Shown here piece after piece: positions 54,377 to 62,617 of a DNA stretch of 64,000 nt. This stretch comes from Polaromonas sp. (GTDB lineage: Bacteria; Pseudomonadota; Gammaproteobacteria; Burkholderiales; Burkholderiaceae_C), in contig JAQGNE010000008.1 in assembly GCA_028291985.1 (NCBI GenBank), positions 1 through 64,000 of the forward strand, written 5' to 3'. Under the pieces are notes generated by a model. The model searched no databases and had not been told where the DNA came from. It saw nothing but the letters and a program-made list of their open reading frames with translations. Every line of letters starts with the position of its first letter. Within the stretch, counting starts at the first letter, position 1. The position numbers were made by a program, and so were the translations under genes.

Positions 54377-54796
54377 TTAGGCCAGCAACTGGATCAGGTC
54401 ATTGAGCTCGACACACGCTGATTTGAAGATGCTTTCGCGCACGGTTCCCCATGCATGGGTTCTGGCACCGCGCAAACGCCAATCCATGCTTTTGGGTTGG
54501 TTGCAAATGATATAGCTGGGCTCTTTGGCGCTGCGGCTGTTGTCGATAGCGAACGGGTTGGTGGCGTTATACGCCGCAGTGGACATGGGCAAACCGATGA
54601 GCAGCGACGTGCGCTCGTTGTAAGCTCGCGGGGTGAGCACCACCATGGGATGCACGTCCCGCATTTCCTTTCCGGTCTGCGGATTGAAGTTGATCCAGAT
54701 GATGTCGCGGCGGTCTGGCACCCACGGCCTGGCGGGCAACTTACCGGGCTCCGAACTCGGCACCGACAGCAGCATCGGCCATGATTTCTCCGCCAT
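54377..54796 (-). CDS. MazF/PemK-type toxin (endoribonuclease)
   Basis: Toxin of a type II toxin-antitoxin pair. The MazF core is visible: VPDRRDIIWINFNPQTGKEMRDVHPMVVLTPRAYN, LLIGLPMSTA, and the C-terminal helix. The usual Arg in RPxxVLSP is His here (VHPMVVLTP), which could lower activity. Start uncertain: ATG at 54796 or 54775, or GTG at 54763; all overlap the antitoxin gene, whose stop is at 54741. 139 residues at most. It sits between the antitoxin gene and ruvB. Confidence 0.88.
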   Translation of the reverse strand: MAEKSWPMLLSVPSSEPGKLPARPWVPDRRDIIWINFNPQTGKEMRDVHPMVVLTPRAYNERTSLLIGLPMSTAAYNATNPFAIDNSRSAKEPSYIICNQPKSMDWRLRGARTHAWGTVRESIFKSACVELNDLIQLLA

Positions 54797-54998
54797 GCAC
54801 CGCCGGGTCGTAAGCCTTGAGCTTTTGCGCCAGCGTGAGCCTGGGTGCTACTGCGCGCAATTCAAGACGGCCAGGCGCAATCACCTCAACCTGCAGCGGC
54901 GTGTCAGGCGTTATGTGCATCGCCTGCATCAACTCGCGACTCAGGCGGATGGCGTGGCTGTTGCCCCAGGCAGAAATGGACAAGGTGGTGGCGTTCAT
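54741..54998 (-). CDS. MazE/AbrB-type antitoxin
   Basis: 85 residues. N-terminal swapped-hairpin DNA-binding domain: TLSISAWGNSHAIRLSRELMQAMHITPDTPLQVEVIAPGRLELRAV, the MazE pattern WGNS.A.R. The C-terminal part is acidic and would wrap the toxin. The start at 54998 fits the family; the frame opens at 55040. A perfect inverted repeat lies 8-27 bp upstream. It is the first gene of the pair and overlaps the toxin gene. Confidence 0.9.
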   Translation of the reverse strand: MNATTLSISAWGNSHAIRLSRELMQAMHITPDTPLQVEVIAPGRLELRAVAPRLTLAQKLKAYDPAVHGGEIMADAAVGAEFGAR

Positions 54999-55005
54999 GA
55001 CTTCA

Positions 55006-55025
55006 GTATATCCATCGGGATATAC
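55006..55025. promoter_or_regulatory. Inverted repeat upstream of mazE, likely autoregulatory operator
   Basis: A perfect 8-bp inverted repeat, GTATATCC (55006-55013) and GGATATAC (55018-55025), with a 4-bp spacer, just upstream of the antitoxin start and between it and the ruvA stop. MazE-MazF complexes normally repress their own promoter through such palindromes. The TATA-containing arms could also overlap a -10 element. Confidence 0.75.
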
Positions 55026-55050
55026 ATTGGCAAGAACCACCCGGCGATAT

Positions 55051-55629
55051 CTATTTCGCCAGCGCCTTCAGCGCCAGCTTGATGCCGTCACTCACCCCGA
55101 TATCTGCAGGCAGGGCCTTAAGCGCCAGCGCGGCGTCACGGTCGCTGTAGCCCAGCGCCACCAATGCCTGCAGGATGTCCGATTGCGCATCGTTGGCCGC
55201 GCTCATCGGCACACCCATATCTGCGCCGAGCTTGCCTTTGAGTTCCAGCAGCAGGCGTTCGGCGGTTTTTTTGCCGATGCCGGGCACCTTGATGATGCGC
55301 CCTGCTTCTTGCGCCGTCACCGCATGGGCCAGGTCATCCACACTCATGCCGCTGAGCACGCTGAGCGCCGTGCGCGGCCCGACACCGGAAATCTTGATCA
55401 GTTGCCGAAAGGCAGCGCGCTCGGCCTGGCTGGCAAAGCCATACAGAATCTGCGCGTCCTCGCGGACCACAAAATGCGTCAGCAAGGTGACCTTTTCGCC
55501 CAGGCCCGGCAGGTTGTAAAACGTGCTCATCGGCACGAGCACCTCATAGCCGACGCCATTGCAGTCCAGCAGCAGCTCCGGCGGATTTTTTTCAGCCAGC
55601 TGGCCGGTGAGTCTTCCTATCATCGGCAA
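55051..55629 (-). CDS. ruvA: Holliday junction DNA helicase subunit RuvA
   Basis: Tetrameric junction-binding protein working with RuvB. 192 residues: [28 protein letters not shown] (OB fold), [23 protein letters not shown], two helix-hairpin-helix motifs ([39 protein letters not shown]) and the C-terminal domain binding RuvB ([20 protein letters not shown]). Normal length. ruvC is not adjacent. Confidence 0.97.
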   Translation of the reverse strand: MPMIGRLTGQLAEKNPPELLLDCNGVGYEVLVPMSTFYNLPGLGEKVTLLTHFVVREDAQILYGFASQAERAAFRQLIKISGVGPRTALSVLSGMSVDDLAHAVTAQEAGRIIKVPGIGKKTAERLLLELKGKLGADMGVPMSAANDAQSDILQALVALGYSDRDAALALKALPADIGVSDGIKLALKALAK

Positions 55630-55728
55630 ATCTTAGCAGTCTGCCCATGCGCCGGCCCGCTTGAAATAAGGGCAGAATCCCCAAAGTGCCTGGACGCGCA
55701 CCACACCCGACCTACGGAAAGCCACCAC

Positions 55729-56742
55729 TTGATCCTTCGCCACACTTTCACCCCGCCCAACAATACCCGGATGGGTCATTTGTGCGGTCCGATGGACGCG
55801 CACATCCGCACGATCGAGACGGCGCTCGATGTGACGATTGCGCACCGGTTCGAGCAGTTCAAGATCGATGGCGGCAAGGTCAACGCGCAGCAGGCGCTGG
55901 AGGTGCTGCAGGCGCTCTATGAGATTGCGCAGCGGCCGATACCCGAAGAGACGGTGCAGCTCATGCTGGCCGGCGACACGGCCCTGGCCAGGGCGCCAGA
56001 CGGCAGCATGGCCTTGTCTACCCGCCGCGCCGACCTGCGCGCCCGCACCGTCAACCAGGGCACCTATCTTGAAAACATCGCCACCCATGACATCACTTTT
56101 GGCATTGGCCCGGCGGGTACCGGCAAGACTTACCTGGCAGTGGCCTGCGCGGTCGATGCGCTGGAACGCAGCGCTGTCCAGCGCATCGTGCTGACGCGGC
56201 CTGCCGTGGAAGCCGGTGAAAGGCTGGGGTTTTTGCCGGGCGACCTGAGCCAAAAGGTTGACCCCTACCTGCGTCCCCTTTACGACGCGCTGCATGAACT
56301 GATGGGTTTCGAGCGGGTGCAAAAAGCATTCGAGCGCCAGCAGATCGAGATCGCGCCCCTGGCCTTCATGCGCGGGCGCACGCTGAACCATGCCTTTGTG
56401 ATCCTGGACGAGGCACAAAACACCACGCCTGAGCAAATGAAGATGTTTTTGACGCGCATCGGTTTTGGCGCCAAGGCAGTGGTCACCGGCGATGTAAGCC
56501 AGGTCGATTTGCCGCGCACACAGCTCAGCGGCCTGGTCGATGCCGAGCGTGTCCTGCGCCGGGTCAAGGGCATTGCCATCACACGACTGACCAGTGCCGA
56601 TGTGGTGCGCCACCCGCTGGTGGCGCGGATTGTGGATGCCTACGACAAGACCAGCAGCGGCGCGGCAGGGGCCGACGACGCAGGGGGTCTGGTGGCCAAG
56701 CCTGCCCGCAAAACCAGCGCCAGAAGCCGCAATGGCTCTTAA
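55729..56742 (+). CDS. PhoH family ATPase
   Basis: P-loop protein of the PhoH/YbeZ family, thought to work with YbeY in RNA metabolism. Walker A ITFGIGPAGTGKTYLAVACAVDAL, TRPAVEAGERLGFLPGDL, PLYDALHELMG, FMRGRTLNHAFVILDEAQNTTPEQMKMFLTRIGFGAKAVVTGDVSQVDLP. I propose a TTG start at 55729, with GGAAAG about 7 nt upstream, because the segment ILRHTFTPPNN..HLCGP before the first ATG (55795) is conserved in relatives as I recall them. Overlaps ybeY by 11 bp. Confidence 0.93.
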   Translation: MILRHTFTPPNNTRMGHLCGPMDAHIRTIETALDVTIAHRFEQFKIDGGKVNAQQALEVLQALYEIAQRPIPEETVQLMLAGDTALARAPDGSMALSTRRADLRARTVNQGTYLENIATHDITFGIGPAGTGKTYLAVACAVDALERSAVQRIVLTRPAVEAGERLGFLPGDLSQKVDPYLRPLYDALHELMGFERVQKAFERQQIEIAPLAFMRGRTLNHAFVILDEAQNTTPEQMKMFLTRIGFGAKAVVTGDVSQVDLPRTQLSGLVDAERVLRRVKGIAITRLTSADVVRHPLVARIVDAYDKTSSGAAGADDAGGLVAKPARKTSARSRNGS

Positions 56743-57187
56743 TCAACTGCAGCTGTCGCTACAGTTTGCGGCTTTCGATGATGTGGCGCTGCACCGGGCA
56801 GCGCTGCCGCGCCACAGTGTGTCGCGCTGGATTCGGCATGCACTGGCGACAGACGGCGAGCTGACCGTGCGCATCGTCGGGCTTGAAGAAGGCCGAGCGT
56901 TGAACCGGAGCTACCGGCAAAAAGACTACGCTACCAATGTGCTGACCTTTGACTACACGCAAGAGCCTTTCGTGACGGCGGACCTGGTGTTGTGTGGGCC
57001 GGTTGTGGCCAGAGAGGCACAGGACAACCACAAGTCGCTCAAAGACCACTATGCGCATTTGCTGGTGCACGGCGCCCTGCATGCGCAGGGCTGGGACCAT
57101 GAAACCAGCGAGCAGGACGCCGAGGAGATGGAGGCGTACGAAATTGCGATCCTCGCTGAAATGGGCATCGCAAGCCCCTACGCCTGA
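56732..57187 (+). CDS. ybeY: Endoribonuclease YbeY
   Basis: Zinc-dependent RNase for 16S rRNA 3' maturation and ribosome quality control. 151 residues with the hallmark HLLVHGALHAQGWDHETSEQDAEEMEAYE (three-His HGxLHxxGxDH site), and NRSYRQKDYATNVLTFDY upstream. It overlaps the phoH-like gene, the standard pairing. Confidence 0.96.
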   Translation: MALNQLQLSLQFAAFDDVALHRAALPRHSVSRWIRHALATDGELTVRIVGLEEGRALNRSYRQKDYATNVLTFDYTQEPFVTADLVLCGPVVAREAQDNHKSLKDHYAHLLVHGALHAQGWDHETSEQDAEEMEAYEIAILAEMGIASPYA

Positions 57188-57250
57188 TTTTTAAGGAAAA
57201 TAGGCCGCTAGCCCAATATATATCACGGGTTTTTGCTATTTATTTAATAG
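57188..57250 (-). repeat. AT-rich hairpin element, copy F
   Basis: Minus strand reads AATAGCAAAAACCC, GTGATATATATT, GGGCTAGCGGCC, TATTTTCCTT. The arms AATAG/CTATT (57199-57203, 57236-57240) and CCC/GGG (57212-57214, 57227-57229) pair. It begins at the ybeY stop codon, between convergent ybeY and dtd, where it may end transcription. Confidence 0.7.
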
Positions 57251-57309
57251 CATATGGCCGGGCCTGCATTGCAGAGTTGAAGGGCCCCGTTCCTGGCGCC
57301 CCCGGTTGT

Positions 57310-57768
57310 TCAGGGCCTCACGTTGCCGGCCGGTATCTGCAAGGCAATCGTGACCGGTCCATCGTTGACGAGATGCACCTGCATGTTGGCGCCAAACTCG
57401 CCGGTCTGCACGACCGGATGAAGCGATTGCGCCTGCAGGACCAGATAGTTGTAGAGCCTGCGTCCCTCGTCGGGCGGCGCCGCGCCGGTAAAGCTGGGCC
57501 GGTTTCCGCCGCTGGTGTCGGCGGCCAGGGTGAACTGGCTGACAACCAGCAGACCGCCCGCCACATCCTGCAGGCTGAGGTTCATCTTGCCGGCGGGGTC
57601 CGAAAAAATACGCAGCTTGAGGACTTTGGCCAGCAGCCCGTCGGCTTCAACTTCGCTGTCTTGCTGCTCTGCACAAACTAGCATCAGCAGGCCGGCCCCG
57701 ATCTCGCCGATTGTCACGCCGTCAACCACCACCCGTGCCGAAGACACGCGTTGCAAAAGCGCCTTCAT
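57310..57768 (-). CDS. dtd: D-aminoacyl-tRNA deacylase
   Basis: Removes D-amino acids (and glycine) wrongly attached to tRNA. 152 residues: [74 protein letters not shown], and the cis Gly-Pro region [13 protein letters not shown]. Precedes the ModA-like gene on the same strand by 13 bp in order of genome position, with the binding-protein gene lying upstream of it in transcription. Confidence 0.95.
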   Translation of the reverse strand: MKALLQRVSSARVVVDGVTIGEIGAGLLMLVCAEQQDSEVEADGLLAKVLKLRIFSDPAGKMNLSLQDVAGGLLVVSQFTLAADTSGGNRPSFTGAAPPDEGRRLYNYLVLQAQSLHPVVQTGEFGANMQVHLVNDGPVTIALQIPAGNVRP

Positions 57769-57781
57769 TGCCGGTGCATTC

Positions 57782-58564
57782 CTAGTCAGTCACGCCGGCC
57801 GTCACAAAGGCTGGTTTGCCGACAGGTCCGGCCAGAAAGGCCACGAATTGCTGGGCCAATGCCTGTTGCGCACTCGAAGCGAGCGGGGCAGCGGTGTAAG
57901 ACGTGTAATTTTGAACCTCGGCCGGAACGGGTCCAACGAAGCCCAAGCCTTTGCCCTGGTACAGCAATATTTCGGTGATGGCGCCAAAGCCGATCTCTCG
58001 CGTGGGCGCAGCCCCCTTGCCTTCGCCCTTGATGACATGCTCCATCACCGATGCGCCGTCGGGATAACGGCTGCTTTTGGCTTCAACCTGCGACCAAACA
58101 TCCCACCTCTTGAGCAGGCCTTCCAGGTACAGACCCGTCGACGCACGGTTGAAAACGAGGGAATCAGCTTCCAGCACGGCTCGCTTTAGCGTGTCAGCAG
58201 TCGAGATATCGGGTTTTGGAGCGCCATCGCGGACTGCAACGCCCATGCCGACACGCCCGACATTGGCACGTGTTTCGGCCAGTTTGCTGGCTGCCGCAAA
58301 CTCGGCAATCAGGGCTGGCGGTGCGATCACCACATCAAAAGCGGCCGCGCCCAGCATGCGCTGCCTGAGTTGCGGCGCGGTGTTGAAAACGATGGTGGTC
58401 GTGTGCCCGGTTTGTTTGTCGAAGGCAGCTGCTGCTGCCTTGAGGCCAGGCTCGACTGCACCGGCGCTCAGTACCGCTATGTCCACGGCGAAAGCGGCAA
58501 CCGATGAAAGGGCCAGCAAAGCTGACACACCGAGCCTGGCAAAAGCAGTTTTTAGGGGTGACAT
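57782..58564 (-). CDS. ModA-like periplasmic substrate-binding protein
   Basis: 260 residues with a signal peptide (cleavage near AAFAVD, about residue 27). The fold signature [42 protein letters not shown] and [28 protein letters not shown] resembles molybdate-type binding proteins (SBP_bac_11). No ABC permease or ATPase gene is adjacent, so its ligand and partner are unknown. Orphan ModA-like proteins of this sort are common in Burkholderiales. Confidence 0.87.
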   Translation of the reverse strand: MSPLKTAFARLGVSALLALSSVAAFAVDIAVLSAGAVEPGLKAAAAAFDKQTGHTTTIVFNTAPQLRQRMLGAAAFDVVIAPPALIAEFAAASKLAETRANVGRVGMGVAVRDGAPKPDISTADTLKRAVLEADSLVFNRASTGLYLEGLLKRWDVWSQVEAKSSRYPDGASVMEHVIKGEGKGAAPTREIGFGAITEILLYQGKGLGFVGPVPAEVQNYTSYTAAPLASSAQQALAQQFVAFLAGPVGKPAFVTAGVTD

Positions 58565-58613
58565 GGTATTGGTTTTCTATAAGGAAGGAAAAAGGCAACA
58601 AACGCGGTTGAGC

Positions 58614-59609
58614 TCAGCCGGTGAGTGCTTGGTCGCCCGCGGCGCTGTCGCCAGCGTCACCCGTGTCAATGGTGTGGTCAGGCAGTGGCTCCACATCGCT
58701 GGGCAACAGCTGGATCGCCGCGCGCAGACCCGGCACGGCCTCAACCAGCGCGATCTCGACGCGGCCGCGCAAGGCGGCCGCCCGCGCAAGCGTCCACGAT
58801 CCGGGCACATGAATGTGCAGCTCGACAAAGCGCCGCTGACCGCCGCGCCGGGTGACCACATGGTCGATGCGTACCGGTGGCTGACGGAAGCCGGCCAGGG
58901 CCTGCTTGATGTCGGCGAGCACATCGGGCTCCAGGGCCTCGTCCATCAGGCCCTGCGACGAGCGCCAGACCAACTGGCAGCCCTGCCAGAGAATATTGAG
59001 CGCAACGCCTATCGCAACCAATGCATCAAGCCACAGCGCACCTGTCAGCATGACGGCGACGATGCCCACAAATACGCCCGCCGAAGTCCAGACATCTGTT
59101 ATCAGGTGGTGCGCGTCCGCTTCCAGTGCGATCGACCGGTGCACTTTGCTTGAGCGGAACATCGCCCAGGCCAGCAGTCCGTTCAAGGCAGAGCTGGCCA
59201 CCGACAACAGCAGGCCCCAGCCCAGTTGCTGCAGCGGCTGGGGGTTGAACATGCGGTAGGACGCTGCCCAGATGATGCCAACGCTGGCGCCGATGATCAG
59301 GGCGCCCTCGAAGCCGGACGAAAAATACTCGGCCTTGTGGTGGCCGTAGGGGTGGTCATGGTCTGCCGGCCGCTGCGCAACCGTCACCATGGCCAGGCCA
59401 AACAGCGCACTGGCCAGGTTGACGAAAGACTCCATGGCGTCTGACAAAAGGCCCACCGAGTCGGTGATGTACCAAGCGGCTGTTTTCAGCACAATGGTGA
59501 AGATCGCCACAATGACCGACACCTGCAGCAGTTGCTTCGGGGTCGGGATCGGAAGGCCGCGCAGTTCCATGTGCGCATTGTGCGGGAGGTCGGGCTTGCG
59601 TGTCGGCAC
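58614..59609 (-). CDS. Cation diffusion facilitator (CDF) transporter
   Basis: Inner-membrane metal/proton antiporter with six helices. Residues: VLKTAAWYITDSVGLLSDAMESFVNLASALFGL (first metal-site region, D..D), HDHPYGHHKAEYFSSGFEG, SIALEADAHHLITDVWTSAGVFVGIVAV (H...D second site), and a cytoplasmic C-terminal domain with ELHIHVPG. Likely substrates Zn2+, Co2+, Fe2+ or Mn2+. ATG at 59609 gives 331 residues; ATG at 59570 (MELRGLPIP) is a plausible alternative. Confidence 0.92.
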   Translation of the reverse strand: MPTRKPDLPHNAHMELRGLPIPTPKQLLQVSVIVAIFTIVLKTAAWYITDSVGLLSDAMESFVNLASALFGLAMVTVAQRPADHDHPYGHHKAEYFSSGFEGALIIGASVGIIWAASYRMFNPQPLQQLGWGLLLSVASSALNGLLAWAMFRSSKVHRSIALEADAHHLITDVWTSAGVFVGIVAVMLTGALWLDALVAIGVALNILWQGCQLVWRSSQGLMDEALEPDVLADIKQALAGFRQPPVRIDHVVTRRGGQRRFVELHIHVPGSWTLARAAALRGRVEIALVEAVPGLRAAIQLLPSDVEPLPDHTIDTGDAGDSAAGDQALTG

Positions 59610-59634
59610 CGGTACGCCAGGTGGGTGAATCCGG

Positions 59635-60867
59635 CTAGGCCAGGGTCACGCGCACAAACTTGCGCTTGCCTACCTGCAGCACATAGGTGCCTGCATCAAC
59701 CTTCAGTGCCTTGTCGCTGACCACGCTGGAATCCAGGCGCACGCCGCCCCCGTCGATCAGTCGGCTGGCCTCGCCTCCCGATGCTGCGAGCCCGGCTGCC
59801 TTCAACAAGGCGCTGATCCCCATGGGCGCACCGGGCAGCGCAAGCTCGGCAATTTCATCCGGAACACCGCCCTTGCTGCGGTTGATGAAGTCCTGCTCCG
59901 CCGCGTCTGCCGCTGCCGCCGAGTGAAAACGCGCGGTGATTTCCTTGGCCAGCATCACTTTGGCGTCCTTGGGATTGCGTCCGCCCGCAATTTCCGCCTT
60001 CAATGCCGCAATGTCGGCCTCGCTACGAAAGCTCAGCAGGTTGAACCACCTCCACATCAATACGTCGGAAATGCTCAGCACCTTGGCAAACATGGTGTTG
60101 GCAGCCTCGCTGATGCCGATGTAGTTGTTCTTGCTTTTGGACATCTTGTCCACGCCGTCCAGGCCCTCCAGCAAGGGCATGGTGAGGATGCATTGGGGCT
60201 CCTGGCCATATTCGGCCTGCAGATGCCGGCCCACCAGAAGGTTGAATTTCTGGTCCGTGCCGCCCAGTTCCAGATCGCTTTTCAGGGCCACCGAGTCATA
60301 GCCCTGCATCAGTGGATACAGAAACTCATGCACGCTGATGGATTGCCCGGCTTTGAACCGCTTGCTGAAGTCATCACGCTCCATCATGCGGGCCACGTTG
60401 TATTTGGCTGCCAACTGGATCATGCCGCGTGCGCCAAGCGGGTCGCTCCACTCGCTGTTGTAGCGGATCTCGGTCCTGGCGGGGTCCAATACCAGGCTTG
60501 CTTGCCGGTAGTAGGTCTGGGCGTTGGCCTCGATCTGCTCGCGCGTCAACGCCGGACGGGTGCTGTTGCGCCCGGACGGGTCGCCGATCATGGTGGTGAA
60601 GTCCCCGATCAGAAAGATCACCTGGTGCCCGAGGTTCTGCAGCTGCCGCAGCTTGTTGAGCACCACGGTATGGCCGATGTGGATGTCAGGCGCGGTCGGA
60701 TCAAGCCCGAGCTTGATGCGCAGCGGCACGCCGGTCGCCTCGCTGCGCGCCAGTTTCCTGACCCATTCATCCTGGGGAATCAGCTCCTCACAACCTCGCA
60801 ATGACACCGCCAGCGCTTCCATGACGCTGTAAGTTACCGGGTGATTTGTAACAGTCTCTTGATTCAT
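59635..60867 (-). CDS. tyrS: Tyrosyl-tRNA synthetase
   Basis: Class I synthetase charging tRNA-Tyr. 410 residues: LRIKLGLDPTAPDIHIGHTVVLNKLRQLQ (HIGH at 63-66), FLIGDFTTMIGDPSGRN, LELGGTDQKFNLLVGR, MPLLEGLDGVDKMSKSKNNYIG (KMSKS near 240), and a C-terminal S4 RNA-binding domain (LAASGGEASRLIDGGGVRLD). This is the longer TyrZ-like form typical of betaproteobacteria. The start at 60867 is chosen by homology; the frame opens at 61101. Divergent from the M23 peptidase gene across about 280 bp. Confidence 0.97.
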   Translation of the reverse strand: MNQETVTNHPVTYSVMEALAVSLRGCEELIPQDEWVRKLARSEATGVPLRIKLGLDPTAPDIHIGHTVVLNKLRQLQNLGHQVIFLIGDFTTMIGDPSGRNSTRPALTREQIEANAQTYYRQASLVLDPARTEIRYNSEWSDPLGARGMIQLAAKYNVARMMERDDFSKRFKAGQSISVHEFLYPLMQGYDSVALKSDLELGGTDQKFNLLVGRHLQAEYGQEPQCILTMPLLEGLDGVDKMSKSKNNYIGISEAANTMFAKVLSISDVLMWRWFNLLSFRSEADIAALKAEIAGGRNPKDAKVMLAKEITARFHSAAAADAAEQDFINRSKGGVPDEIAELALPGAPMGISALLKAAGLAASGGEASRLIDGGGVRLDSSVVSDKALKVDAGTYVLQVGKRKFVRVTLA

Positions 60868-61148
60868 AAGGGTTTTTCCGGCGTCGGCGTGTTGTCCGAC
60901 ATATATACTTGCGACTCGCTGGGGCAGGGCCGCCATTCTAGAGGCGGCAACAGCCGCGGCTGACGTGAGTTTTGCCGGCCTGCCCTTGCGCAGGTATCGA
61001 TGGTGTTTCCGTGGCGTCCAGACCTGACGGTTGGGTTGCCTATGCTGTATCTGTGCGCTTTTTTCCCCACCTGATGTTGAGCTGGCAGCCGCAAGGCACA
61101 TGAGGTTGACGCATGTAGCTGGCAGTTATTTACCTTGGAATTCCCGTT

Positions 61149-62513
61149 TTGCGCCTGACCGATCCTTCCCGCCTGTTGATATCCATTGCCGCCAGCCTGC
61201 GCCGTCACCCCAAGCGGGTGACCGGCAGTCTTGCAGCACTGCTTCTGGGCACCGGCGTGACAGCTTTTGGCGTGGCCCCGCTGGCACCCGATGCGGCCAA
61301 ACTGCCGGTTTACGAAGTGGTTGAAACTGTCAGTGCCCTGCCGACGCAGCCACAAACCGATGCGCTGGCCGACTTTCGCTTCAACCTGTTTCGCACGGAG
61401 ACCATTCGCAGCAGCGATACCGCAGACACGCTGCTGCGCCGCCTGAGTATTGACGATGCCGAAGCTGCGGCGTTTTTGCGTACCGATGCCCAGGCAAAGC
61501 TTGTTCTGGCGGGCCGTGCCGGCAAGCAGGTCACGGCCGAGGTCAGCGACAGCCAGCAGCTCGTCCAGCTCAGCATGCGGTGGGCAACCGACGATGAGAG
61601 CAGGTTCACCCGCCTGGTGATTGAACGCGGTGCGGGGGGCCTTGGATCCCGGATCGAAACGGCGCCCTATTCCAGCACCGCCCGCCTGGCCAGCGGCACG
61701 ATCCAGACGTCACTTTTTGCAGCCACAGACGATGCGCGGATACCAGACGCCATCGCGGTACAAGTCGCGGAAATATTTTCCAGCGATATTGATTTTCGCC
61801 GTTCGCTTCGCAAAGGTGATCGTTTCAACATTGTCTATGAAGCGCTGGAAGCCGACGGGGAGCCCCTGCGGACAGGACGTGTGCTGTCAGCTGAGTTTGT
61901 GAACGATGGCAAGGCTTACCAGGCCATGTGGTTTCAGGCGCCAGGCCACGACGCCAGCGGCAGACAGCACCAGGGCGCGTATTACACGCTTGACGGCAAG
62001 AGCCTTCGCCGTGCGTACCTGGGTTCGCCGGTAGAGTTCTCACGCATCAGCAGCGGTTTTTCGATGCGTTTTCACCCGGTGCTGCAGAAGTGGCGTGCGC
62101 ATCTGGGAACAGATTTCGCGGCCGCAACCGGAACTCCTGCGCGCACCGTGGCAGACGGCGTGGTTGAATTTGCCGGCGTTCAAAACGGCTACGGCAATGT
62201 CGTCTTCATCAAGCATCGCAATGGCCATGAAACGGTGTACGCACACCTGAGCAAGATCACGGTGCAGCGCGGTCAAAAGGTAGATCAGGGGCAGACCGTG
62301 GGCCTGGTGGGGTCAACCGGCTGGGCGACCGGGCCTCACCTGCATTTTGAGTTTCGGGTAAACGGCCAGCACCAGGACCCGATGGATATCGCCAGACAGA
62401 GCGAAACGATTCCCGTGCCGGCATCGGCCATGGCGCAGTTCAGGCAGCTAGCCGGACATGCCCGTACCGAATTACAGGCCGCAGCCTCGATCGGGCAGAC
62501 GCGCCCGGAGTAG
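61149..62513 (+). CDS. M23-family peptidase (LytM/MepM-like)
   Basis: Exported murein endopeptidase-type protein of 454 residues. An N-terminal membrane or signal segment (about 26-44, LAALLLGTGVTAFGVAPLA) precedes a helical/LysM-like middle part and the LytM domain: SSGFSMRFHPVLQKWRAHLGTDFAAATGTPA (metal His and Asp), GYGNVVFIKHRNGHETVYAHLSKI, GSTGWATGPHLHFEFRVNG (HxH). All zinc ligands are present, so it is probably active in cleaving peptide cross-links. The start codon is TTG at 61149, with a weak GGAA upstream. Followed by anmK. Confidence 0.93.
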   Translation: MRLTDPSRLLISIAASLRRHPKRVTGSLAALLLGTGVTAFGVAPLAPDAAKLPVYEVVETVSALPTQPQTDALADFRFNLFRTETIRSSDTADTLLRRLSIDDAEAAAFLRTDAQAKLVLAGRAGKQVTAEVSDSQQLVQLSMRWATDDESRFTRLVIERGAGGLGSRIETAPYSSTARLASGTIQTSLFAATDDARIPDAIAVQVAEIFSSDIDFRRSLRKGDRFNIVYEALEADGEPLRTGRVLSAEFVNDGKAYQAMWFQAPGHDASGRQHQGAYYTLDGKSLRRAYLGSPVEFSRISSGFSMRFHPVLQKWRAHLGTDFAAATGTPARTVADGVVEFAGVQNGYGNVVFIKHRNGHETVYAHLSKITVQRGQKVDQGQTVGLVGSTGWATGPHLHFEFRVNGQHQDPMDIARQSETIPVPASAMAQFRQLAGHARTELQAAASIGQTRPE

Positions 62514-62617
62514 AAGACGACCATCCTGCCGCGCAGGCCTGGCGACTTCCTGCCGGCGCTGCTGACGCAGACAGGATGACTTCGGCTCCGCGCGCACCTT
62601 CAAGAGTATTTATTTCC

